Shown one piece after another: positions 1-10,686 of a DNA stretch of 64,000 nt. Positions within the stretch are counted from its first letter, which is position 1. Every line of letters begins with the position of its first letter. Origin of the DNA: Schizochytrium sp. TIO01. Lineage: Eukaryota > Sar > Bigyra > Thraustochytrida > Thraustochytriidae. Where the stretch lies: contig SMSO01000031.1 in NCBI GenBank assembly GCA_004764695.1, positions 9,645,761 through 9,709,760 of the forward strand. Reading direction: 5' to 3'. The translations under genes and the position numbers were made by a program. The notes under the pieces are model-generated. The model was given only the letters and a program-made list of their open reading frames with translations, made no database searches and had not been told where the DNA came from.

Positions 1-914
1 TCGGCATGTCAGTGGTTGCTGCTGACGATGACTACTGTTGGGGAACCTTGCCTTCAGAGTTTAGGCCGCACTGGGTGCCCGGCAGAGACCTCTTGCGTAG
101 TGGCGCATTGCATGACCAGGAGTTATGGAGATTGCCAGCAGATGGATTCGACTCCCTACAAGGTATCACTGTGGACGACTCCTTTTCGAAGCTTTTCACG
201 TTTCACCGCAACGGTGCAAGGGTATTTAGCATCGGCGTGGAGAACGGCACTATTCTCGGGGTTGAGAACGTAGTATTGTATAATATGTCGAAGGACTTTG
301 GAAAAATTATTGACTATCCGGTATGGCACATCGGAGGTGTTGATTGGGCATCCTCAGATGAGTTCGGTCAGGAAATCTGGCTCGCAACGCACGCAGAACA
401 AGTCAACACCGAAGGGGGCCTTTTCGCCGTAGATGCGAAAACTTTACGGCCAATTGCATCCAGATCAGCAGCCAAGGCCAAAGGGGATGGGTGGGACTGG
501 GTCGCTTTCCATCCTGGCACACACAGGCTGTATTATGGTACATTTTGGAACGTACGGTCTGTGCGCTGGGTCGACATTGTGGACCTTGATGATGATGCGG
601 GTGTCCTCGACATCACTTTCAATGACACTGACCCATTTCGGACTAACGGCTTGCAATATATTCAAAGCGCTACAATCGACGCAGAAAATAACTGGCTTTA
701 CTTGATCTCGGACGATGCCTCGAACACACTTACTCAGATTGATCTCGCAACAGGCCGTGCCCTACGTCATGAACCTCTCTTTGCTGGAAACGAGGCCGAT
801 GGCATTGGTTTCCACGCAGGTCGCAATACCCTTCTCTGTGGCTATAACCGTCAACATAGTCATGAAGATGATAAAGAGATCCTCTCTATTCTTGAATTTC
901 ATCTCGTTCGGTAA
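1..914 (+). CDS. Propeller-like ectodomain protein, 5' end cut by window
   Basis: The frame is open from the first base to a TAA at 912-914. An ATG lies at 6, but the paralogue at 3294-4532 has a cytoplasmic and transmembrane N-terminus before the corresponding point, so the true start is probably outside the window. The visible part begins just before a conserved C-W-G and a P-G-R-D motif, then runs through short repeated beta-type segments such as GLFAVDA, DPFRTNGLQYI and DDASNTL to the end. Alternating hydrophobic strands, Asp/Gly turns and blocks pairing a number-like readout with a location suggest a beta-propeller of the SdiA/NHL/LDLR-B kind; this is inferred from texture, not from a diagnostic motif. 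It is probably secreted or lumenal. No catalytic residues can be named. Coding status is very sure because of the paralogue; function is unknown. Confidence 0.85.
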   Translation, partial: GMSVVAADDDYCWGTLPSEFRPHWVPGRDLLRSGALHDQELWRLPADGFDSLQGITVDDSFSKLFTFHRNGARVFSIGVENGTILGVENVVLYNMSKDFGKIIDYPVWHIGGVDWASSDEFGQEIWLATHAEQVNTEGGLFAVDAKTLRPIASRSAAKAKGDGWDWVAFHPGTHRLYYGTFWNVRSVRWVDIVDLDDDAGVLDITFNDTDPFRTNGLQYIQSATIDAENNWLYLISDDASNTLTQIDLATGRALRHEPLFAGNEADGIGFHAGRNTLLCGYNRQHSHEDDKEILSILEFHLVR

Positions 915-3293
915 TATCTAAACTCTGTAGTTGCTTATTCTCATTGTGTTCTAATTGCTTATGTGTCTTTTTGTGTGCTGTCAACAATAACACAAACGTA
1001 ACTCATTGCCCTCTCTCAATCCCAAAGACGAGAAAGGTAGATCTTTCTGATTTTCTTTACGTCTTGAGTTCTTCACACCTAATGTATAACGCTAGCATAT
1101 CTAGCAAATAACAACAACACATGTTTCAATTCTACCTTTATCAAATCTCACTTCCTTAGAACGGTCGCTGTTTGATAAATAGTCCTGGTAAGATGAAATC
1201 CAGAGTCCAATTCCCTTCAGAGATCACATACCCTGAAAGTTTTCAAGAGATGACCTGACAAGCGGATACCTGTCTACCGTTCTTTCACTGTAACTCTGAA
1301 CTCCGAACCTATTTTGTAATACTGAAACATTTCGAAGTCCGTCCACCAATGGCCAGCTATTTTCTTGGGTAGATAAACTCTTCATGCAAGAAGTCTTGGC
1401 GCTAGACGCGCGCCAACCTCCTCTGCTCAGAGAACTTTGCGACCTTCTCGCCACGACTCTTACAAATGTTTTGTGGACAGTCTTTCTGGTACCGATTGTG
1501 AAGAATCGAGCAAACGAAATAAAGCTAGGGGCCAGGAAAAAGTAAAAATAAGTTACTTTTATCCACTTGCTACTCTCGAAGCTTCTCGCAGCCATTCACG
1601 ACCAGAAGGAAAAGCAGTATCCCTTTATCTCTAAGGATTGATAAATTTACCTGTGTCTCTTGAAAATATTGAAAGTGATTTATGGATAATACTGACTGAT
1701 ACGAAAGCAAGGTGTATTTCTTAGCAAAATGTTACTGGAGGTTGCAAAGTAAGAAAACTTTTAAAATATAATAGCAATACAGTCAAACAGTTAGTATTGA
1801 GAAACCAAGCTCGTTACTTGGGGCATCTGTAGCAATATTCCAGCTATATGAAGTGTGAAAATGTCAGTGATCAGGAATTTGGGTTCTGGTTCTCTATATT
1901 CTTTGATTGTGTCAACACTTGCGTATGGACTAACTCTGGCATCTCACAAAATCCTGAAATTGCCAGAAAATGTATTATAAGAGTTTATACGGAGAGACCC
2001 AAAGTTAAGTAGAAAAGGCAGAATTGGGATTGGAGCAATTTAAAAAAAATTTGGCGATCAAGATTGTAGGCGAACTAGTGATCCGAAGAAAACGAATGTG
2101 AGTTCTCTCGAAGAAGCCACGTTGGAGATCTCGTTCACCAAAACGTAATAATTCTTCTATGCGCTTTAAACACGCAAGTTGTATTCAATAGTTTATCCTT
2201 TGAATTGTTGCTGCGCCAATATAAAATCTCATGCAAGTCAGCACGACTCAGCCTCCTCTGACCGTTTTGTCAATCAGGGACTTTGCTGTTTCAAATGGTA
2301 ACACTTGAAGTATAACAGAGTGTAGGTAATTAACTATCTGAAGAAGTTCTGGTTTCAATCGTGAAATGCATTGATCTGTAAGGCGGGTTTCTTGTTTAAA
2401 TGACACTTTCTTTTAAACTCCCAAGGTATGTGGTAGGTAGGTATTAGTAGGTAGATAACGCAGTAATCTCAGGCTACTACTTTTATTTTGTATTTGCAAA
2501 TGACCATTTCCTTTTCTCCTGTTGTTCATTCTTTTGTTAACTTTTGACATCGAAACGACTTCTTATCAGTTTTCTGACGGTTCGACGAGAATATGGCTGC
2601 AACCAAAAGCACGACCATTCAAGTGACCCCTGGTTTCCTGCAAAGCTAGTATCGTGTCGAGACCGCTACTGCAGCTTGGTTGTTTGTTAGTCTTGGGGCA
2701 GCAGCACTGCGAAAACTGGTTGAAGCGGCGGAGTCTCGTTTTCTTGCACCTTTGGCATCTGCCATCCTCGCCTCCATCCATTCCATCGCCGACCATAAGA
2801 GAAGAAAGAAGCTCAGGTATATATAACCCGAGGCCAACTCTCGCCACCAGGGCTGGGTGGCAAAGGGCAATTCCGTCCACACCTCAAGTGACAACGGCTG
2901 CACTAAGAGAAAGAGCCTTCGTGACGTCGCGGAGTCGGTCTTGTTTAAAAGCAAACAACCTGAGGCGTCTTGATTCTGAGGTGGAGGGAAAAGAACTTGA
3001 TACACCTGTTTGGCAAGCTAATTGAGCGCTTGGGAAGCGCGAAGTTTTGCAAAGGAAATAGCAGGTCGCCAAAGGGGAATCCATTTTTTCTTTGCATTAG
3101 AAAGGCAGTCTTGTCAGTGTTTCTAGTAGCCTCGTCTTTCGGCATTTGCATTTGCAGCTGCTAGTAATACTTTTATTTCACACTCGCCACTCTCTGACTA
3201 CTACATTGAGTACCAAGCCTAGCAGGTTGAACACGAATTTTTGCTTTGATTGGAGTAGTGTAGTTTAGGTTTCAGAAAGACGCTTCGACGCTC
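915..3293. other. Intergenic spacer between tandem paralogues
   Basis: About 2.4 kb with no convincing gene. Several overlapping ORFs of 60 to 123 codons occur on both strands near 1224-1634 and 2566-3164, but they oppose each other, lack recognisable motifs and mostly lack an ATG. The part just before 3294 should hold the promoter and 5' UTR of the next gene. Confidence 0.6.
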
Positions 3294-4532
3294 ATGCTAG
3301 CTTTTGAAACGTCAAGGCAGTCACCTCTGCCACCACATTTGCAGCGCCCACCAGAAGCTCCAGAGCAGGAGCCTTTCGTAAGACCTCGAGCAAATCGATG
3401 GTGGTGCCTTTCGCGCCTTCGTAGCAGCAACTCAAGATGGAATTGCCACGGCAAGCAAGCGATCTTGATGATTCCATTCGGTATAGCTGGCCTTAGCTTT
3501 GTTTTATGGGTTCTCATTCGATTTGGAGTAACTACAATCAAGGCTAATAGTGATCAGTGTTGGGGCGAATTTTATGACATGCAGAGACCACGGTGGGCTC
3601 CTGGCCGGGATATATTTCGTACAGAACTGTCTTACAACACAGGCTCGGTACCGCGCCAAATTGTTGGTGAGAAGGAAGACTATTATGACGCATACGATAT
3701 ATCAAAAGAAGAAACAAGTACGAACGAAGAAATTACAGACTGGTGGAAACTACCCGTTAATGCAAGTGGACTGCAAGGTTTAGCTTTGAATAGCGCTTCT
3801 ACTATGCTGTATGCATTCTATGACTTCAAGGCTCGTGTTTTTGTTCTCGACAAAGACTCTGGATCGATTCTCGGTCTTGATAGGTCTCAGACCTACGATG
3901 ATGCGGCATTGGGTATGATTTTAGAGAAGAATATTTCATCCATTACAAACACGGAATGGGTGCATACCAAAAAGTACGGCGAAGAAATATGGCTTGTATG
4001 CCAAGGTGGTGAAAATCAAGAGGAGACTGGACTATTCGCGGTGGACGCGGATAACCTAAATGCTCTCCCTTCCCGACGCGCTGCCGTCCGAACTAGCATT
4101 GATACTCAGCAACTTGCATGGCTTGCCTATGATTCGCTTTCTCAGCGACTCTATTATGGGGAGATGCTTAATCTCACTGTTGTCCATTGGGTAGATATTC
4201 TTGCTCTGGATGAGGAAAAGGGTGAGCTTTTGCTTCAATTCAATGTAACTGATCCATTCCGTACGAATGGGCTGCAATATATCAGAGGGGCAACTGTTGA
4301 CCCTCGACGAAATGCTCTCCTGCTCATCGCAGATGATGCTTCAAATACCCTTAGTGAGGTTAGTCTTGAAACCGGCCAAATTTTGCGCCACCAAGCTCTT
4401 TTAGCAGGAAACGAAGTGAATGGTCTTGCTTTCAATGTCGTACGAGAAACCTTATTGGCAGGTTATAATCGGAAGCACAGCCATGAACAGGAGACCCACG
4501 TTTCTGTGAATGAATACTATTTAATTCCTTAG
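3294..4532 (+). CDS. Membrane-anchored propeller-like ectodomain protein
   Basis: 412 residues from an ATG at 3294 to a TAA. The first 55 residues are Pro/Arg rich and would be cytoplasmic. A hydrophobic stretch at about 57-80 (begins ILMIPFGIAG) is a single signal-anchor helix, giving a type II membrane protein with a lumenal or outside C-terminus. After it come the motifs shared with the gene at 1-914: C-W-G then P-G-R-D at about 89-108, GLFAVDA, DPFRTNGLQYI, DDASNTL, AGNE and a near-terminal HSHE. An insert of about 40 acidic and polar residues (110-150) is absent from the first copy. The two genes are head-to-tail duplicates. The beta-propeller fold is inferred from repeating strand-like blocks. 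An internal Met at residue 59 could start a shorter form, but it would remove only the cytoplasmic tail. Confidence 0.9.
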   Translation: MLAFETSRQSPLPPHLQRPPEAPEQEPFVRPRANRWWCLSRLRSSNSRWNCHGKQAILMIPFGIAGLSFVLWVLIRFGVTTIKANSDQCWGEFYDMQRPRWAPGRDIFRTELSYNTGSVPRQIVGEKEDYYDAYDISKEETSTNEEITDWWKLPVNASGLQGLALNSASTMLYAFYDFKARVFVLDKDSGSILGLDRSQTYDDAALGMILEKNISSITNTEWVHTKKYGEEIWLVCQGGENQEETGLFAVDADNLNALPSRRAAVRTSIDTQQLAWLAYDSLSQRLYYGEMLNLTVVHWVDILALDEEKGELLLQFNVTDPFRTNGLQYIRGATVDPRRNALLLIADDASNTLSEVSLETGQILRHQALLAGNEVNGLAFNVVRETLLAGYNRKHSHEQETHVSVNEYYLIP

Positions 4533-5040
4533 AAGCCCTTCCTTCCCTTTTTGTCGAACCTTCATATTGGTTTGATTTTGTTAATATATTTGTACAGCGT
4601 TATTAAATGAATACACCTAGTTTAGAATTTATTATTATTATCATTGTCGGTGATGCATGCATTTTTTCTGCTTGTAATCCAACGTAAGATCGAGATATAA
4701 GTACAGCCCACACCTTCTGGTATTCTCTGGAACAATAGAGGCGTTGCCTGTATTGTTAGCCCTTTCTTCCTTTTGAGGAATCTATTACATGCATGCACCG
4801 AATGGTAGCTTAAGCGTTCTCCTCTTCAGTGTTATGTATGATCATCAACAATCTTTAGGTATGTACAGACTACGTCATGCACTCTGTGTTCTTTTCACAA
4901 CTTTTCATTCTACTTGTTCTATTTGTTCTACTTGTTCTATCCAAGATGACCGTTCATAAGGACCCTGCTTACCTCAAAGTCATCATTTCGGATAATCTAT
5001 TTGTTGCCAAAGCCAATCCTGGGACACAAAGAGAATCAAT
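4533..5040. other. Short spacer, 3' UTR and promoter
   Basis: 508 bases, AT rich, with no ORF of note on either strand. It must contain the 3' end of the upstream gene (an A/T-rich ATTAAATGAATA block at about 4600) and the promoter of the next one, both on the plus strand. A repeated TTCTACTTGTTCTAT motif lies at about 4910-4940. Confidence 0.6.
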
Positions 5041-6396
5041 ATGAACAACGATGATGAGGAGGCAGTCACACCCGCGGCCTCGCCTCTTAGTCCACCGTCG
5101 AGTCCTCTTAGCCCGGCAGCTACAGCTCTTGCTCAGCGGTGGAAGCAAGAGGCTCAAGCACTTCGTGAACAGCAACAAACACAAGCCCATACACAGGATG
5201 TAAAACGCGAAGAAGGGAGCAACTCGGCTGATCATATCAAAGCAAGAAAAGACTCTGGCGCTTCTGTGGAAGCGAAGGACAAAAAGAAACTGAACAACTC
5301 AGAAGTAAATGATGAAGATGAGAGTCCTGCTGATGAAGATGAAAAGGATCAAGATGACCCTTTTGAAGACAAGATCGACGTGCTAGGCACATGGGAGTAT
5401 CTCGATCAAGCTAGTGATAAACTTGTTGAATATCTTGATCGTATGGCTGACGCTTTTTCTTACAGTGGACAAGGTAAGTTAATTGTATTTTACGTATTTG
5501 CCTAATTTGAAGGCTGACGAAGGCTCGTGATACACGCTCTCTCTCTATGATCAGGTGTCGGGCTCAGCAATCTTAACGTGCGTAGTGCATGGAACCGATG
5601 TATCAAATTTCGCAGCACAGTCCGTGAGCGCAAATTAGATGAAGCAATTGACAGATTAAAAGAGGTGAAAACCAAACTTTTTGATGAAGAGCTTGGTACC
5701 ATGTCAGAAGAGTTGCGTAAAGAAGCAGAAACTTTTCTGAAGGGCCATTCTTATGTTTTGCGTGAACTGAAAGAATTCAGGAAAAACCTTCAGCATTTGA
5801 GCCCAGCTGATCGAGAAGCGGCTGAGGAGTTAGTTCGAGAGGCGTTGGCTGAAGCAGAACCTGTGCCAAATGCAACCCCCCAACTTCAAGTCGCTAAACG
5901 GGGTAGCACTGCTTTGATTGCACTAGATACATTGCGTGCCAGACTTATCCTAGAGCTGAGCATTGCACGGCGTGTTTTGTTGCACAAAGCTGCAAAATAT
6001 GGATGTATCATCCCTGGTCTCAAAGACCGCTTTAGCTTTCAATTGGCACAGGACGCACTACAAGTTGCTGATGAAGAGGATAAGTTCAAGCACATATTTG
6101 CACCTGACCCTCCTCCGGAAGACCCAGGATTCATAATTCGCTACCCTTCGCCGCGAAATCGCGCATTCGAGAACAGAGAGTCGACGTATCAGCAGAAAGT
6201 CAGAGCTTTCAGAGCTACTACTGATGCTCGAGCAGCGTGGCGTTTGCACTCACAGCACATTGACGAAAAGCTGCACCTCCAGGAGATTTCCGAAGTTTTA
6301 GCAGACTCGAGAGCTCAATCCTACATGGCCAACATTCCTGTCAACGAAGAGAATGCTACATCTGCAAGCATTTACAAGGAGGCCCTTATGTTGTAA
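5041..6396 (+). CDS. Two-exon coiled-coil protein of unknown function
   Basis: The coding sequence joins 5041-5473 and 5555-6396, giving 424 residues. Exon 1 starts at ATG 5041 and leaves one base (G); exon 2 supplies GT to complete a Gly codon and continues in the open frame, so the splice fits phase exactly. The N-terminus (1-40) is Ser/Pro rich with repeated SPLSP units; residues 55-120 are strongly acidic and charged; the remainder is largely helical with charged heptad-like stretches (about 150-250), followed by a conserved-looking globular part ending near AYKEAL-type residues. No signal peptide or membrane helix is seen. I do not recognise the family. It is probably cytosolic or nuclear. 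Confidence that it is a real gene is high because of the clean intron and long charged helices. Confidence 0.85.
5474..5554 (+). other. Spliceosomal intron, 81 bases
   Basis: The donor is AAG|GTAAGT, a textbook 5' splice site, and the acceptor is ATGATCAG|G after a CT-rich tract (CTCTCTCT at about 5538-5545). Removing it joins two open frames in phase 1; without splicing the frame ends at a TAA inside the intron (about 5503). Confidence 0.85.
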
Positions 6397-9056
6397 CATC
6401 AGACACATGAACGAAGACATTTATTTAGATAAATCGCTTGTAACCATCTCACTTTGTACACTACTCAGCTTCTTTCCAGCATGCTAATAGCTTCTCGTTA
6501 TAATCCCAAAAGTCATTGTTTCTACACGTGCTGGATAGAAGTAATGGTTCTTATTATGTCAGTCGACCAGCTGAGGAAGAAGCTCCGCATGCATGGCATG
6601 GCAATGCGAGCATTGGCATGAGGGCTTCTGCAACATGTTGGATGTTAGTAGTTTTTGTTTATCTCAAACAAGATGGATGCAGGTCACCCACCTTGCTCTA
6701 CGAAAGAAGAGACTAGGTCCAGCGGCGCACCTTCCGTATTTGCCCGTGATGCCGAGGCCGTTTTACCTAGGAAAAGTAGATCGAGCGGCGGGTTAGTGCA
6801 GAGCCATGCCAGTGCGTCGTCTTAAACATCGTGGCGAAGATATGTGAAAACTCGTACATAGGTATAGGTTTATCTAGACAAGCAGAAAACCTTTGCTGAA
6901 TTGGATTGGGCCTCCAAGAAGTCCATGGCGCCCTCGTGGAAGTTATGAGACGCTGTGTTTTTTTGCGGCTTTGAGGGTGCATATGTCTTCTTCTTTTTTA
7001 GCATCAATCAATCAGCGCATCACACTGATTGATGCACTCTTGGCGTCAACTACGCATCCTGTGCTGCGTTGCCTTCCCGGAACCCTTCGATTTCCTCGAC
7101 CAATCGATCATGACACTGTCGCGCTTGCAGTCACGGTGTGAAGCGAATCTCACTGCTCCAGTTTTAGTGGTGTGCGTTGACACCTGAGTTACTCAGATAA
7201 ATATATACTAGTACTGCTTTGTTTTCTTTTCTTTTCACAGTTCTTTCAAAGTTTCTTTCTTTTAATTCTGTGAAAAAATGTACAAATTAAAATTTTGGTT
7301 CTATCGAATATATGATAAGAAAGTGAACAAATTGAATTGATCACCGTGCAAGGAATGGAGATGCTAAATGCGGCGCGCGTCTCAAAATCCATGGCCCGAT
7401 TCTCTGCATGAGATGACTTAGCTTGAACCTCTTCCTCCAGCCTACGCCTAGGTTTTCTTCCAGCTGATCGGCTACCCAAGGTCTGCCAAAGTAATGGAAG
7501 AAAGCGTCACTTAAATCCGGCTTCATCGCAGCTGAGGGCTATGTAATATGGAATACTTTAGAAACTCACATTTTTCAAGATGTAGCATGGCCATGCACGA
7601 ACTGCGCATCGCCTCAGCCATACGTCTATAAATTTATGGATTCGCACAATAAAACACGAATGCACAGTGGGAGCGTAGAATCTACCCGCCCGCGAGAACT
7701 CGCTCAGCCCGAGGTCCTGCGCAGGGGCGTCGAAGTTCCTGAATCCCTGGGAGGTTCTGTATCTTGAATCACTAGTAAATGGCCCAAAAGTTAGGTACCT
7801 GGCTGTGGCCAGGGTGTCTTTCCAATCGAGCATCGCACCAATGATCACGCTCCAGAGAAGTTGGTGGGCACCAAGATCCTGAGAAAGCCACAAAACTATT
7901 TGTTTGGAGATCTTCACGCTAATCGATTGAAATTCCGAGATCCCCCTAGAGTCAGTCAGCTGTTTTGGTGAACAACAAAACAAGGGTGGCTCGGGTAAAC
8001 CCTCGAACGATCTCAGAAAAGGGCGAACTGGAGAGTCATGATCAGAGTCCAAGAGTTTCATAACCAAACGATTGATCGATCAGTCAATTCAAGAAAGTTG
8101 GAGTTCATCTCTCAGATCCCCAACTCAATATAAGTGGTGCTAACTGCACCAATTGATCCTAAACTAAGTCCTGCCAAGTGATTGAGCCCACCACTACCGA
8201 ACACCTCGAAAATCTACAGCAGGCACCACCTAGATATGTAGCGGCAAGTTTTAAAGGTTGATCCCTCTTTCACGAGTTTGACTCTCTTTCTCTCTCTCTC
8301 TGACGCTGTGCATTGGTACCTAGGCGACAACTCATAGGCACTGGACATGGTTGTCTATCAAGATTGCATACGATTCTCTTCAAGCTACCAATGATAACAG
8401 ACGAACTTTTAGTTGTTCTACTGTATGACACTATATTTTCTTCTTAATTTACATGAATGCTCGACGCACGTGCAGCACGCGCTCCAAGCAGCGATACTGG
8501 CGGTCTTTTGCTATGGAGCTTGAAGCTTGGTTCTGAGTCGAGCTGTAGTAGCGCTTCTCCGCGAAAGCCTCCTTACCATGTTTTACTCTACAGAGGCTGT
8601 GTACGGACAGGCGTCAGTTTATAGACCTTGACGCGGGCCGCATGGACGAGCCCGAACTTGGACTTGATCGCTCGTTCAGCTGGAGTAGAGCAACAGTGTA
8701 ACCAGAGTGGTATTGTTTATAGTAGATGGTCTCTATGTAAGGAAGTGTTCCCCTTCTTTGGTTTGTCTTTTTGCTTGCTGTACATCGCACGTCTACTAGT
8801 ATGTGGTGACAACAATGATGGTCCTGGTGATTAGTAAGACTGTAGAGGCAGGCGAGCGAATCCACGTTTCGCTATTACGGTATGTCTCGCGTGCAGAGTA
8901 CAAGCATCGTAAGATTACCAAAATTGTGGCTTGAACATAATTACAGATTGAAAGAAAGGAGCGACCTTCTGCTACTAGGGGGCTCCTACAGTATGTCTTA
9001 GGAGAGACTTTAGCGTATTACTTTTTGCGAGAGAGAAATACTCTTTTTGTTAGAAT
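6397..9056. other. Spacer of 2.7 kb without a convincing gene
   Basis: The longest ORF is on the minus strand, about 7558-8061 (167 codons from an ATG at 8061). Its product has no recognisable motif, is rich in Trp, Cys and Arg, and looks random, so I leave it uncalled. A CT microsatellite lies at about 8280-8302. Nothing else stands out. Confidence 0.55.
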
Positions 9057-9143
9057 ATGAGCGTACCTATCAGAATAAAAAGAGCGACGATTTCTTTTTT
9101 TCTGGCGCTTGCAAACCCTGAATTGTCGTGCGCATTAGCGTGA
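9057..9143 (+). other. Upstream mini-ORF resembling a signal peptide
   Basis: An ATG at 9057 opens 28 codons with a basic n-region (RIKR), a hydrophobic core (ISFFLALA) and small residues before a TGA (SCALA). It sits 47 bases before the GH114 start and in a different frame. A 49-base intron from GT at 9140 to AG at 9188 would join it in frame to the GH114 ATG, but the donor (GTGAAC) and the acceptor context are weak. It is either a hidden signal-peptide exon, an upstream ORF, or chance. Confidence 0.3.
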
Positions 9144-9189
9144 ACCGTGGCAGCTGCAGCTTTTTGTTGAGGCACCTTGGGCTGGGAGG

Positions 9190-10107
9190 ATGTCGATCAA
9201 ATCATTCCATGCAGGACTGACATGGAAGAACTTGGCCTGGGGTTTCTCTGACAGCGGCCTTGACACCACGACAGGCGAGGACGTGGTTCTGCTCGACCTT
9301 GACGAGAGCACTGCTACTAAAACTGCCTACAAGGATGCTGGCGTAACAGTGCTCTGCTACTTCTCGGTGGGAACCATCGAAACTTGGCGTGATGACACCT
9401 CGTCCAACCAAGCCGCATGGCTTGCCGTTGCTGTTGGAGAGCTCGCTGGCTGGGACGAGTACTGGGTTGATATTACCTCAGATAGCACCAAGACTCTTAT
9501 GAAGACTCGCTTTGAAAAGGCTGCATCCACGGGTTGCGACGGTGTGGAACTGGACAATGTGGATTGCTACAACGACTCCGCTTGCTGGACACACATTTCT
9601 GGCATTACAACACAGGCCCAGGCGAAGGCTGCCCAGATTACCTACAACGAGTGGCAAACTACGCTCGCTCACTCCTTGAACCTTGCCGTTGGCCTTAAAA
9701 ATGCCCCGGAGCTCATCTCTACGATGATCGACGACTATGACTTTGCCATCAACGAGAGTTGCCTCGAGTATGAGGAGTGTGCTGACTGGAAACTTTTCTT
9801 TGAGGCAAACAAGACTGTTTTCAATGCTGAATACATTTGGTCCCAGGCAGCTTGCGAGAGCACCACGGACCCTGATGTAAGCAGTAATACCTACTGGCTT
9901 TCCAGCAAGTACTGTGAAGGCGGTGGCGAGGGTCTTTGCACGAGTGGCGACACTTGGCAGAGCTGCTTTGTCAACCTCAAAAGCTCTAACTACACTAACT
10001 TTGACCCATCGACAGTTCCCCACCCTTCGCCCGCCCCTCTCAGCTCAGTCCCGTCACTGCTTCTCCCTCTCTTCATGATTATTTTCATGATTTTCATTCG
10101 CAGGTAA
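9190..10107 (+). CDS. GH114-type glycosidase with C-terminal membrane segment
   Basis: 305 residues from ATG 9190 to TAA. The pattern is that of glycoside hydrolase family 114 (endo-alpha-1,4-polygalactosaminidase-like TIM barrels): VVLLDLDES followed by a Lys/Ala stretch and GVTVLCYFSVGTIETWR at about 31-67, W-x-E-Y-W-x-D-I at about 88-95, GCDGVELDNVDCY at about 114-126, the NLAVGLKNAPE block at about 163-173, and DFAINESC at about 183-190. Acidic residues of the DGVELDN and NESC strands are the usual catalytic candidates. The family cleaves galactosamine-rich exopolysaccharide outside the cell. After a Pro/Ser linker (272-288) the protein ends in a hydrophobic segment and Arg-Arg, so it may be tail- or GPI-anchored. 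No signal peptide is present at this ATG, although the product should be secreted; see the mini-ORF at 9057. GH114 is common in bacteria and fungi, so an old transfer is possible but not shown. Confidence 0.88.
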   Translation: MSIKSFHAGLTWKNLAWGFSDSGLDTTTGEDVVLLDLDESTATKTAYKDAGVTVLCYFSVGTIETWRDDTSSNQAAWLAVAVGELAGWDEYWVDITSDSTKTLMKTRFEKAASTGCDGVELDNVDCYNDSACWTHISGITTQAQAKAAQITYNEWQTTLAHSLNLAVGLKNAPELISTMIDDYDFAINESCLEYEECADWKLFFEANKTVFNAEYIWSQAACESTTDPDVSSNTYWLSSKYCEGGGEGLCTSGDTWQSCFVNLKSSNYTNFDPSTVPHPSPAPLSSVPSLLLPLFMIIFMIFIRR

Positions 10108-10686
10108 TCCCAGTATAACTGGCGATAATAGGTTTTTAGTCGTTCCGCTGTTATTGCCGCATGCTACCAATACTTTCACCAGCTCCATAGCTTATCTTAA
10201 TCAACTCTTCGTTGCCAGTGAAACCTGGTAACTATTCATACGTGGAGAGCCTATCTTGCTATTTTCCACGAACTGAAGACTAATAAATTTTGTGTTCTGC
10301 TCTATGCCGATTTCTTTTTCTTCGTATTTTGCGTGTGATCCTAGTCTATCCATCCCATCGGCCAGGAAAACCCCAACTCTTCATAATGATTTCGACTTTG
10401 GTCATATCACAACGAGCATCGCAAACCCTACTTGGTTTAAATTCAATCATCTTTAAATATCCGTTGCTCCAAATGAACACTCACAACATAGGTGGCAAAT
10501 TGCACTGGCATAAGCAAATGAAATACTGTGTTAGAAAAGTAGATAAATCGAAAATGGTCGAATTTGACACTAGGGGCGATTTTCGTCATTGATATCTTTG
10601 TATTGTAATTAAAAGGGTTCCAACTTTTCTAGCGTCAAATTCAAAACCTAGAGAGAAGGAACGTGTTGATTGGCAAGGAGAGTACG
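10108..10686. other. Convergent spacer between GH114 and Yippee genes
   Basis: 579 bases holding the 3' UTRs of two convergent genes. AATAAA lies at about 10282 on the plus strand, about 175 bases after the GH114 stop, and is a candidate polyadenylation signal. A 100-codon plus-strand ORF at 10290-10592 has no recognisable feature and I do not call it. Confidence 0.55.

Noticed and set aside
2566-3164. Overlapping ORFs on both strands upstream of 3294
   Set aside because: Opposing frames of similar length, none with a motif; most likely 5' flank of the next gene.
7558-8061. 167-codon minus-strand ORF
   Set aside because: It has an ATG but no motif, odd Trp/Cys/Arg-rich composition, no homologue I can recall and no splice partners; length alone is not enough in a window this size.
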